A DNA stretch of 6,103 bases. Source: a bacterium (GTDB taxonomy: Bacteria; Krumholzibacteriota; Krumholzibacteria; LZORAL124-64-63). The translations under genes and the position numbers were made by a program. Location: contig JAUUZX010000106.1 in NCBI GenBank assembly GCA_030592025.1, positions 1 through 6,103 on the forward strand, written 5' to 3'. The notes under the pieces are model-generated. The model worked only from the letters and a program-made list of their open reading frames with translations, ran no database searches and was not told where the DNA came from. Positions 1 to 5,627 of the stretch are shown here, piece by piece; positions within the stretch are counted from its first letter, which is position 1; every line of letters begins with the position of its first letter.

Positions 1-88
1 CCGGATCATCGGCCGTCGGCAGGTAGCTGTAATCCTGCCCGAAGACCACCTGGGTGACGGGCGCGCTGGTGAAGGCCGGCGGCTGGTT
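1..88 (-). other. Start of a putative-Ig (He_PIG-like) repeat, cut by window edge
   Basis: Residues 1748-1776 read NQPPAFTSAPVTQVVFGQDY and then SYLPTADDP. This is the usual opening of He_PIG/cadherin-like repeats, P-x-F-T-S-x-P-x-T near an aromatic Y-x-Y and an A-x-D-P turn. The rest of the domain lies to the left of the window. Such repeats often come in series, so the protein may be much longer than seen here. Confidence 0.6.
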
Positions 89-3000
89 GTCGTCGGGCGC
101 CGAGGTGGCTGGCAGGACCATGACCGCCGCGTGATCCACGTTGTCGTTCTCCGCAATCTCGATGACCGCATCGGCCTCATCGGCCCGCACGGTCGCCACG
201 TAGCTGCCCAGCGCCTCGGACGTATCCCAGCTGACCTGGATCAACTCGGTCTCCCCGGCGGCCAGCCCGTCCAGCTCCACCCGCCGCAGAATGGCCTCGG
301 CGTCGTTGCCGCGGCGCAAGCCCAGCTCGATGGCGAAGGGCCCGGCGTCCATCGGCCCGGCGTTGAGCAACGCGCCCTGGATGGACACGGGCTCGCCGGA
401 ATGGACCTGGGCCGGCACACTGATGGAGGCCACCAGGTTGGGCACCTCGCCCAGCCTGGCATCGGCCAACAGGGCGTCGTCGAACAGGGGCGGGGCATCG
501 GCCGCCAGGGCCAGACAGCCCTCGGCGTCCAATCGGTCCAGCACGCCCGTGAGCGAGTCCACCAGGTCCTGGGTGTCAGGCCGCCCGGACAGCAGGGCGA
601 TGAGGCTCTCCACCTGGGCGCGCAGATCGGCCACGGCCTGGTCATCGCAGTCCGCCTGGGCCGAGAGCAACTCGTGGATCAGGCCCACCAGGGACTGTCC
701 CGCCTCCAGGTCGTCCGAGGACAGGGCATCGTTCAGGGCGTCAAGCAGGCCCACCGTGCCCTCCTGGGCCACGGTCACCCGCAGCCTGGCGTAGCCGGGC
801 TCCAGGCCACGGGCCTGCTCGAAGGTCGTCGGCTCCCGGGACACCACCACGAAGAGATCGCGGGGCTGGGCGGCATCCATGCCCGCCGGTGCCTGCACTT
901 GCAGGGTCAAACTGCGCGACTCGCCCGGCACCAAAGCAAAACCGGTGGCTTCCAGCGCCAAGATGAGGTCGCTCGGGGCGTCCAGTGCCAGGTTCACCGC
1001 CGCCGCGGCGTTGCCCGTGTTGTGTAAGCGGACCATGGCCGTGGCGCTGGCGCCCGGCGGGATCATCAGATCGTGCGGTTCCATGGCCAGGGAGAAGTCA
1101 GCCAGGCTGGGCATCTCCTCGTTCACCACCAGCTGGCCCGAGGCCGAACCCTCGGCCGTGATGGTCATGCTGTACGGGGTGCCAGGCGCCGGCCAGGCGC
1201 CGGCCGACTGCGGCGCCAGGATCAGGCCCACGCGCCGGGTCTCACCCGGGGCCACCTCAACAGCATCAAGGGCCAGTTGCGGCGCCAGGACAGGATCGCT
1301 GGCGCTGACCGACAAGGCGTAGCTGCCGGAAGAGGGCCCCAGATGACGCACTTCCAGGAGTCGGGCGGCCAGCCGGGCACCGTCCACGTCCACCGAATTG
1401 CGCGGGTCCTCCACCAGGCGCAGCTGCACCTCCGGCGCGCTCGGCTGGAAATAGGTGCAGGGAATGGCCAGCGAAGAGGCCAGGCCACCCGGCCCGTCCA
1501 CCGTCACCCGGATGGCGTAGTCGCCGGCGACGGTCCGCGGGTCGGGCACCACCTGAAGTTGTGTCCCATCCAACGTGGCGCGCCAGCCCTCCGGCGCGGC
1601 CACCCGCAGCAGGAAATCTCCCGACAGGGAGCTGGCCACATCGAGATCGGCCGTGAAGGGGCCCGCCCCCGACCAGATCGAGGGCGCGGAGGACAGGAGC
1701 ACCTGCTCGGCGCCCGTGAGATCCAGATTGGCCTGGTCGGCCTGGCCGTCGGCGTGGAAGAGGGCGATGGTGCCGCTGGCCCCGGCCAGGCTCAGGCCCG
1801 TATCCGCGCTCTGCGGCTGGCCGTCCACCAGCAAGCTGCCCTGCACATCGGCCAGGGACACGGCAGCCTGTTCCAGCAGAATCTCCACCGATGTCACGCC
1901 CAGGGGGCCGGCGAAGGCGCCGCCCACATGGAGCTGCTCGCTTTGAACGGTCCACGGTCCCGGCGTGACCGGCAGCTCGTCCACGCTCAGATCGCCGGCC
2001 ACCTGCATGGGCACGACCGGTCGCTCGGCCGTGTTCATGGCCGCGGTCACCGTGCCACCGGCCAGCGCCAGGGAATAGGCGCCGGGGGCGTCGGGTGCGA
2101 AGAGATCGCCGAAGGAGCCTTGGGCCGACAGGCCGCCAGCCAGAAGCCCTCCGTAGATGTCCAGTGTGCCCTCACCCTCCAGGCCGGCCTGCTCCACATC
2201 GGACAGGACCACACCGTTGTCGAAGCCGCTCCAAGAAACCGCCGCGTCCTGGTACACCGTCCCCTGGCCATCGGCCGCGTCAGCGGTCGGGGCATACATG
2301 CCGCGGGCCAGGACCACCAGATCGCCAGCGCCCCAGGTCAGGCTCTGCTGGCCCACGATGCGCAAGTGCCCCAACTCCAGGCTCCCCTGGACGGCGGCCG
2401 GTTGCAGGCTGGCGCTCACCGGGACGGTCGCCTCGGCCAGGTGTCGATCGGCCGGGTGGAGCATGCCGTCGTCCATCACGCCCTGGGGGGTGCCGTCCAG
2501 GATGGGATCCGTCACATAGTTGGTGATGGCGTTGACCGATTGGGCGAAGCCGTTCACGAAGTTGCAATAGCCCGTGTACAGGAACTGCACCACGTCCGCA
2601 GGGCCATAGGGCAAGGGCGACCCCATGGGGTCCATCACGGACGACATGGTCGAGCCCTCCGGCCAGGGGACGCTGCCCAGGATGCTGATTGGGATGGTGC
2701 ACTCATCCGACTCCCCGCCGATGAGGGTGCCCAGGGTCTCGATCATCTCCTTGATCAGGTCCTGGATGACAACGCCGAAACCAGGGCTGGCCAGCTTCTC
2801 GCACACGCCGCGATCGCCCCCGGAGCAGGCGTTGGCCGCGGCCAGACCGCCGGTGACCATGCCGAAGTTCATTCCGTTGACCTTCTGCAGGTTACCCACG
2901 TAGCCCATGGCGGAGGGACAGGAGATCAGCCCGCAGACGATGGAGTTGATGAGCAGGGCGTACTCGAATGCCGCACCGCCGGTGCCGTCGTCCAGCCGGC

Positions 3001-5329
3001 CGATCATTCGCCCCTCCCCGTCCATCTCCATCCAGGCGGCCCGCGGCCGTCCGCCGAGGGTGACTGTGGCCGTCGGCGCGTAGACGGCCAGGCCGGCCTC
3101 CAGGGCGCGATAGATGCGCAGCTGAGTTGACAGGGGCAGATCCAGGGCGCCGTAGAACACCAGGTACAAGCCCACATTTCCTTCCAGGTAGGTGAAGGGA
3201 ATTCCCTGTTGCCGCGCCTCGGCGAACACCCGTCCGGTGGACACGGCCTCGTTCAGGCCGGACATGCGCTCCATCAGGGCCGCCTCCATGGAGGTGGCGG
3301 TCAGGCCGTAGCCGGACTGGAAGGTGCGCCGATCGCGCACCAGTTGGCCCGGCAGGCCCAAAGTCTGAACCTGCTCCCGCACCAGGTCCAAGCCCAGGCT
3401 CTGAACCGCCTCGGGCGAAATGTGGGCCGTGGCCAGGAGCACCCGTGGGGCAAAGTTGTAGGGGCGCTGCCCCTTCAGCTGCCCCAGGACGTGGACGCGG
3501 GAGGCGAAGTTGGAGCCGTAGAGCAGCAGCTCGGTGGTGGTCAGCTGGGCGGCCATGTGGCGGTGGAAGGAGTTCTCCTCCTGGGTGGGCTCCTCCTCCG
3601 GATCCCGCAAGGCCATCTCGGCGGAGATCTCCTGGGCGCGAGCCACGACGGCCCGCAGTAGCTCCTGGCGGGCGCGGGTCAGGCGGGCCGGCACAGGCGC
3701 CGCCTGGACCAGCAGGGAGGACACGTCCAGGGGGTCGATCATCACCTGGCCGAAGTCCGTATCCCCCGAGTCGTAGGGCAGGCCGGCGCGGGCCTCCTCG
3801 CCCAGGCGATCCGCCAGGGGCCGGCGGTGGGTCTCCCCCTGACCCTCCACTTGTCCCGGGGCCAGCAGCTCCACCTCCAACCAGAGGGAGGTGGCGTAGA
3901 TGTCGGTCAAGGCACCGCCGAAGTTGGAGGCGAACTCCTCGAAGGCCTCACCGGGCATGACCTCCCGCTCAATAGGGTGCTCCAGGTCGTGGATCTCCAG
4001 GGTGGGCGTGTAGTGGGTCGAGGCGGTAAAGAAGACCATGCCCGACACCACCTCGGCCTCGATATCCTGGTAGGAGATCAGCGAGCGGCCCACCAGATCG
4101 CCGGCGCCCCGGTTCACGGTCAGCACCGGCGGATGGAGCTGTAGCTCCTGATCCCAGGCGGGCTGATAGTCCTCGTAGACCAGACGAACGGACACCCGGT
4201 GTCGCAGTTCTTCCGGCACCGCCGCCGCCAGCTCGCCGGAGGCGCTGGAGACCACCTGCTCGCCCATCGCTGCGTCGGGGAAGCTGGGATCCAGGGCGAC
4301 CCAGCCATTGTCGATCCAGGCCTCGGCCCAGACGTGATCCCGGAGATGCTCCCGGAGCTCGGCGGGAAGGCTGGGCTGCTCAAAGAGCAGCGCTTCCAGC
4401 TCGGCGTCGCCCAGGGTGGTCAGGGCGGCCAGTTGGGCCGAGCGGGTGTCCCCCAGCCCGCTCCGCGCCGAGGGGTCCAGCATGCCCAGCAGGCGAACCG
4501 GATCGGCTCGCAGGGCGCCCAGGTCCACGGGCAGGCCGGCGCGGTCCATGGTGCCCGCGGCAGGGAACATGCCGGCCTCCAGGCGATCCAGACCCGCCTC
4601 GTCCAGGTTCCCTCGTCTGTATCCCGCCGGGATGCCCGAGGCCCGGAGCAGTGCCACCAGCAGGTTGGTCCGATCCACCGCGTTGCCGCCCAGACCGTAG
4701 AGGGTGCCGCGGGCGCCGTGCAAGGATCCTGCGTAAGGCTGGTGGCTCACCTCATCGCGGACGAATTCGAAGAGGACCTGGGCGTCGCCGCCCAGGGTTC
4801 CCGCCCGATGGCTCACCGGCGGGTCGGCCGGATCCGCGTCCGGCGTGGCCGCCAGGAACTCGGCCGGAAATTCCGGCCCGTATAGTTTGATGCTGCGGCC
4901 GACCATGAACAGCCGCTGGCCCGAAACGGCGCAGGTCAGTTCGGGACCGGCCGTCAGGGTACCCTCGCGGGATGCGGCCAGGCGCAAACGCAGTTCGTAG
5001 GAGTCCCCGTCCACCAGGCTTCCCAGGGGCCAGATCCGGTCCTCCCCATCGGCCAGGGCTGGCTGGGAGCTGGAGAGCAAGATGGGGCCAAGGGAGGGCC
5101 AGCGCAGCACCAGGTTCTCGGCCGGCTCGCCACCGGCGTTGGCCACGCGCACGCGGACGGCGAGCTCACCGCCCGCCAGGTCGGCAAAGCGGTACTCGTC
5201 CTGGAATACCTGCACCGAGACCGGCTGGGCCGCTGCCGCGGCCGGCAAGGCCAGCATGAGGCCCAACCAGGCCAAACCGATCCAGAATCTGTTGCTCCGC
5301 TTCAAAAAACACCGCTTCTGCCCACTCAT
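1..5329 (-). CDS. Giant secreted multidomain protein with transglutaminase-like domain and Ig-like/CARDB repeats (3' end beyond window)
   Basis: A single open frame of 1,776 codons starts at the ATG at 5329-5327 and is still open at base 1, so the C-terminus is missing. The start is supported by an in-frame TAA at 5350-5348, a Shine-Dalgarno-like AGGCGG six bases upstream, and a Sec signal peptide directly after it. The order seen is: signal peptide 1-34; Ig-like strand-rich domain about 36-150; transglutaminase-like domain about 180-352; extended middle region about 375-780; six-cysteine segment about 790-930; Gly/Ala-rich beta-type region about 965-1210; Ig/NEW3-like domains about 1213-1292, 1296-1404 and 1411-1521; helical spacer about 1524-1622; CARDB about 1629-1740; start of a putative-Ig repeat from about 1748. 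No transmembrane helix follows the signal peptide and there is no lipobox, so the visible part should be exported; final anchoring is unknown. The catalytic Cys of the transglutaminase-like domain is Ala217, so cross-linking or protease activity is unlikely. A structural, adhesive or binding role at the cell surface is inference. No gene name is recognised. Confidence 0.95.
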   Translation of the reverse strand, partial: MSGQKRCFLKRSNRFWIGLAWLGLMLALPAAAAAQPVSVQVFQDEYRFADLAGGELAVRVRVANAGGEPAENLVLRWPSLGPILLSSSQPALADGEDRIWPLGSLVDGDSYELRLRLAASREGTLTAGPELTCAVSGQRLFMVGRSIKLYGPEFPAEFLAATPDADPADPPVSHRAGTLGGDAQVLFEFVRDEVSHQPYAGSLHGARGTLYGLGGNAVDRTNLLVALLRASGIPAGYRRGNLDEAGLDRLEAGMFPAAGTMDRAGLPVDLGALRADPVRLLGMLDPSARSGLGDTRSAQLAALTTLGDAELEALLFEQPSLPAELREHLRDHVWAEAWIDNGWVALDPSFPDAAMGEQVVSSASGELAAAVPEELRHRVSVRLVYEDYQPAWDQELQLHPPVLTVNRGAGDLVGRSLISYQDIEAEVVSGMVFFTASTHYTPTLEIHDLEHPIEREVMPGEAFEEFASNFGGALTDIYATSLWLEVELLAPGQVEGQGETHRRPLADRLGEEARAGLPYDSGDTDFGQVMIDPLDVSSLLVQAAPVPARLTRARQELLRAVVARAQEISAEMALRDPEEEPTQEENSFHRHMAAQLTTTELLLYGSNFASRVHVLGQLKGQRPYNFAPRVLLATAHISPEAVQSLGLDLVREQVQTLGLPGQLVRDRRTFQSGYGLTATSMEAALMERMSGLNEAVSTGRVFAEARQQGIPFTYLEGNVGLYLVFYGALDLPLSTQLRIYRALEAGLAVYAPTATVTLGGRPRAAWMEMDGEGRMIGRLDDGTGGAAFEYALLINSIVCGLISCPSAMGYVGNLQKVNGMNFGMVTGGLAAANACSGGDRGVCEKLASPGFGVVIQDLIKEMIETLGTLIGGESDECTIPISILGSVPWPEGSTMSSVMDPMGSPLPYGPADVVQFLYTGYCNFVNGFAQSVNAITNYVTDPILDGTPQGVMDDGMLHPADRHLAEATVPVSASLQPAAVQGSLELGHLRIVGQQSLTWGAGDLVVLARGMYAPTADAADGQGTVYQDAAVSWSGFDNGVVLSDVEQAGLEGEGTLDIYGGLLAGGLSAQGSFGDLFAPDAPGAYSLALAGGTVTAAMNTAERPVVPMQVAGDLSVDELPVTPGPWTVQSEQLHVGGAFAGPLGVTSVEILLEQAAVSLADVQGSLLVDGQPQSADTGLSLAGASGTIALFHADGQADQANLDLTGAEQVLLSSAPSIWSGAGPFTADLDVASSLSGDFLLRVAAPEGWRATLDGTQLQVVPDPRTVAGDYAIRVTVDGPGGLASSLAIPCTYFQPSAPEVQLRLVEDPRNSVDVDGARLAARLLEVRHLGPSSGSYALSVSASDPVLAPQLALDAVEVAPGETRRVGLILAPQSAGAWPAPGTPYSMTITAEGSASGQLVVNEEMPSLADFSLAMEPHDLMIPPGASATAMVRLHNTGNAAAAVNLALDAPSDLILALEATGFALVPGESRSLTLQVQAPAGMDAAQPRDLFVVVSREPTTFEQARGLEPGYARLRVTVAQEGTVGLLDALNDALSSDDLEAGQSLVGLIHELLSAQADCDDQAVADLRAQVESLIALLSGRPDTQDLVDSLTGVLDRLDAEGCLALAADAPPLFDDALLADARLGEVPNLVASISVPAQVHSGEPVSIQGALLNAGPMDAGPFAIELGLRRGNDAEAILRRVELDGLAAGETELIQVSWDTSEALGSYVATVRADEADAVIEIAENDNVDHAAVMVLPATSAPDDNQPPAFTSAPVTQVVFGQDYSYLPTADDP
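110..445 (-). other. CARDB-type domain
   Basis: Residues about 1629-1740 match the CARDB (cell adhesion related domain found in bacteria) pattern. The opening is PNLVASISVPAQVHSGEPVS, then a strand with N-A-G (LLNAGPMDAGPF), then LDGLAAGETELIQVSW, then GSYVATVRADEADAVIEIAENDN. The last part is the typical 'vD....v.E.nE.NN' ending of the family. Such domains occur in extracellular adhesins and stalks. Assignment is by pattern recognition only. Confidence 0.75.
464..760 (-). other. Helical spacer between Ig-like domains
   Basis: Residues about 1524-1622 change abruptly from strands to amphipathic helix: Leu/Ala/Asp/Glu-rich, few beta-branched residues, with leucines spaced 3-4 apart in several helices (for example around LLDALNDALSS, 1528-1538, and LRAQVESLIALLSG, 1569-1582). 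Two cysteines, C1561 and C1605, lie in it and may form a disulfide clamp across the helices. It is followed directly by the CARDB domain. Confidence 0.55.
767..1444 (-). other. Tandem Ig-like / NEW3-like domains
   Basis: Two neighbouring units, about residues 1296-1404 and 1411-1521, share the same plan: an opening strand; a consensus similar to P-G-E/A-x-x followed by a strand (VAPGETRRVGL near 1359-1369, IPPGASATAMVRLHNTGN near 1423-1440, LVPGESRSLTLQV near 1466-1478); and a closing strand with Val/Thr alternation. The N-T-G-N element after a PG turn is typical of NEW3/CARDB-like sandwiches. A less clear unit precedes them at about 1213-1292, with APEGW near 1245-1249. They probably act as extended stalk modules. 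Confidence 0.6.
1182..1203. repeat. 11-bp tandem direct repeat inside the large CDS
   Basis: CCAGGCGCCGG occurs twice head to tail (1182-1192 and 1193-1203), each with a GGCGCC palindrome. Because 11 is not a multiple of three, the two copies are read in different frames on the minus strand (part of AGAWPAPG, about residues 1376-1383). The frame remains open. It may be a chance product of GC-rich sequence. Confidence 0.5.
1685..2437 (-). other. Gly/Ala-rich beta-type region
   Basis: Residues about 965-1215 are made of short alternating hydrophobic strands separated by Gly, Asp and Ser turns, with repeated phrases such as GSLELG, GTLDIYGG, GSFGDL, GSLLVDG and GTIALFHADG. There are almost no charged helices. 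This is the composition expected of a beta-solenoid or a stack of divergent beta-sandwich units, but no exact repeat period was found by eye. The function is unassigned. Confidence 0.4.
2525..2992 (-). other. Six-cysteine segment
   Basis: Within residues 780-935 there are six cysteines: C799, C804, C835, C843, C877 and C922. The rest of the 1,742-residue mature visible protein has only four (C133, C1291, C1561, C1605). The segment alternates hydrophobic helices with Gly/Ser turns and short Pro-rich stretches. In an exported protein an even cluster like this is most simply read as a small domain held by disulfides. I do not recognise the family. Metal binding cannot be excluded but the spacing is not a known finger or cluster motif. 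Confidence 0.55.
2993..4204 (-). other. Middle region downstream of the transglutaminase-like domain
   Basis: Residues about 376-779 have no domain name I can assign with confidence. The first part (about 376-500) is strand-rich and ends in LEVELLAPGQ followed by RPLADRLG near 503-510. In my recollection this resembles the region following the transglutaminase-like domain in other large secreted proteins, where a hydrophobic beta segment is followed by an R-x-L-x-D-R-x-G element. About 545-720 is predominantly helical, with a charged stretch DPEEEPTQEE near 576-585. At 680-715 a run of Met/Ala/Glu-rich helix leads into GIPFTYLEGN. At 765-785 a Gly/Asp-rich element GEGRMIGRLDDGTGG suggests a turn or binding loop. 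The role is unknown. Confidence 0.5.
4274..4792 (-). other. Transglutaminase-like domain, catalytic Cys replaced by Ala
   Basis: Residues 180-352 show the transglutaminase-core pattern. A helix GNAVDRTNLLVALLRASGIP (215-234) matches the usual G-x-C-x-D-x-x-x-LL-x-ALLR-x-x-GIPAR helix, followed by DHVWAEAW around H332 and GWVALDPSF around D347. H332 and D347 sit where the catalytic His and Asp belong, but the Cys position is A217 (codon at 4679-4681, GCG on the coding strand). The usual Arg of GIPAR is Gly236. The domain therefore keeps its fold signature and two of three catalytic residues but lacks the nucleophile. The spacing between the Cys-helix and the His is about 115 residues, longer than the minimal core, because of a helical insert at about 240-330. 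Secreted bacterial proteins with a Cys-less helix of this kind are known to me; the function of such domains is not settled. Confidence 0.85.
5228..5329 (-). other. Sec signal peptide of the giant protein
   Basis: Residues 1-34 have the three classical parts. The basic n-region carries K5, R6, K10, R11 and R14. The hydrophobic core from about 16 to 29 is rich in Leu, Trp and Gly. An Ala run from 30 to 34 ends just before Gln35-Pro36. Cleavage by signal peptidase I after AAA (34|35) is the most natural site. There is no Cys at the cleavage region, so it is not a lipoprotein signal. The only Cys, C7, is in the n-region. Confidence 0.85.
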
Positions 5330-5332
5330 TTG

Positions 5333-5341
5333 CCACCGCCT
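5333..5341 (-). promoter_or_regulatory. Ribosome-binding site of the giant secreted protein
   Basis: On the minus strand AGGCGGTGG precedes the ATG. AGGCGG differs from AGGAGG by one base and ends six bases before the start codon, which is normal spacing. Together with the upstream in-frame TAA (5350-5348) and the signal peptide this fixes the start. Confidence 0.65.
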
Positions 5342-5358
5342 AAACAATTAGAGATTGA

Positions 5359-5385
5359 CCGGTCTCCAAGCCCTCCTGGACCCGG
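5359..5385 (-). promoter_or_regulatory. Leader hairpin containing an orphan AGGAGG
   Basis: In the leftward transcript a CCGG arm (5385-5382) can pair with a CCGG arm (5362-5359). Inside it a UCCA/UGGA stem closes on a purine-rich loop. A perfect AGGAGG (5377-5372) lies in the upper stem and loop. No ATG or GTG follows at useful distance; the only candidate is a TTG two bases later that would give a nine-codon peptide ending at 5340. It may be a standby ribosome site, a leader-peptide start or chance. Confidence 0.3.
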
Positions 5386-5451
5386 CCCGCTTTTGCGCCA
5401 TTTTTGTGTTTTCGGTCCGCCCAAGACACCAGGCCCGGACGAATCGGGGCG

Positions 5452-5480
5452 ATCATACTGAAACTGGAATGCCGTGTCGA
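5452..5480 (-). promoter_or_regulatory. Sigma70-like promoter for the giant secreted protein
   Basis: On the minus strand TCGACA (5480-5475, five of six to TTGACA) is followed after exactly 17 bases by TATGAT (5457-5452, five of six to TATAAT). Transcription would begin near 5445 and give a leader of about 115 bases. This is the best housekeeping-type promoter in the region and points at the large gene. Confidence 0.55.
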
Positions 5481-5491
5481 GGGCCAGTATG
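5454..5491. repeat. CATACTG/CAGTATG inverted repeat spanning both promoters
   Basis: CATACTG (5454-5460) and CAGTATG (5485-5491) are perfect 7-base inverted copies with 24 bases between them. Each arm overlaps the -10 element of one of the two divergent promoters, so the repeat partly reflects the similar -10 sequences. It could also be an operator. Confidence 0.5.
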
Positions 5492-5493
5492 TT
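5465..5493 (+). promoter_or_regulatory. Weak candidate promoter for the sigma factor gene
   Basis: On the plus strand TGGAAT (5465-5470) and TATGTT (5488-5493) are separated by 17 bases. The -10 matches the consensus at four of six positions and the -35 at three of six. It would start near 5500 and leave a leader of about 128 bases. An ECF-type promoter read by the sigma factor itself is an alternative, but I found no convincing GAAC/CGTC pair at proper spacing. Confidence 0.25.
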
Positions 5494-5507
5494 AGGTCCG
5501 CAGGGTG

Positions 5508-5524
5508 GCACAAGTTTTCTGTGC
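5508..5524 (+). other. Short hairpin in the rightward leader
   Basis: GCACA (5508-5512) and TGTGC (5520-5524) can form a five-base stem with a seven-base AT-rich loop. No T-run follows, so it is not a terminator. Its role is unknown and it may be chance. Confidence 0.25.
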
Positions 5525-5564
5525 GGGCGACCTTGGGCTGGCCCCGGAATGGAGAAGATGCCAA

Positions 5565-5577
5565 GCCCTGAAAGGGC
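5565..5577 (+). repeat. GCCCT-GAA-AGGGC compact hairpin, REP-like
   Basis: A perfect five-base stem, GCCCT (5565-5569) and AGGGC (5573-5577), closes on a GAA loop and is followed by GAAATAG. An upstream GGGCT (5535-5539) could compete for pairing with AGCCC (5564-5568). The sequence resembles the CCCTGAAAGGGC core of short intergenic repeats I recall from environmental genomes. That resemblance is from memory and untested. It sits in the leader of the sigma factor gene. Confidence 0.4.
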
Positions 5578-5617
5578 GAAATAGATCTTCGAACGTTTCC
5601 TGGCTAACGTGCATTCT

Positions 5618-5623
5618 TGAAGG
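5618..5623 (+). promoter_or_regulatory. Ribosome-binding site of the sigma factor gene
   Basis: TGAAGG ends four bases before the ATG at 5628, which is slightly short, and seven bases before an in-frame GTG at 5631, which is closer to ideal. Either start gives practically the same protein. ATG is preferred as the stronger start codon. Confidence 0.5.
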
Positions 5624-5627
5624 CGTG

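Larger units (their letters stand above)
5330..5627. other. Divergent intergenic control region
   Basis: This 298-base stretch has no gene I would accept. It is visibly less GC-rich than the coding sequence, with AT tracts around 5341-5350, 5400-5412 and 5514-5520. It holds the start signals of both neighbours: a leftward sigma70-like promoter, a weaker rightward one, an inverted repeat linking them, a leader hairpin on each side, and both ribosome-binding sites. Short open frames on the minus strand here start with TTG or GTG and have no supporting ribosome-binding site. Confidence 0.85.

Noticed and set aside
131..1027. 298-codon open frame on the plus strand
   Set aside because: Antisense shadow of the CARDB and spacer region, with the same His/Gln/Gly-rich composition and no recognisable motif.
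1073..3130. 685-codon open frame on the plus strand
   Set aside because: It lies wholly antisense to the large minus-strand gene, whose GC-rich third positions leave few stops on the other strand. Its translation is Gly/His/Gln/Arg-rich low-complexity sequence without any domain.
3209..4885. Plus-strand open frames of 105 to 228 codons
   Set aside because: All are antisense to the transglutaminase-like and middle regions of the large gene; their composition is of the shadow type.
5228..5329. Lipoprotein signal
   Set aside because: No Cys occurs at the end of the hydrophobic core; the Ala run fits signal peptidase I.
5357..5364. GACCGGTC palindrome in the leftward leader
   Set aside because: A single eight-base palindrome in GC-rich DNA is expected by chance, and part of it is already explained by the CCGG arm of the leader hairpin.
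5386..5412. Possible terminator with T-runs
   Set aside because: The only stem before the T-runs is three base pairs (CGC/GCG), and no plus-strand gene ends upstream.
5506..5521. Sigma54-like TGGCAC
   Set aside because: The -24 part is perfect, but the -12 position reads TTCT instead of TTGC, so the essential GC dinucleotide is missing.
5326..5564. Two small minus-strand open frames in the intergenic region, one with its TGA overlapping the large gene's ATG
   Set aside because: They start with GTG or TTG, lack suitable ribosome-binding sites, have unstructured Pro/Gly/Ser-rich products, and run across the promoter elements. The ATGA overlap is most likely chance.
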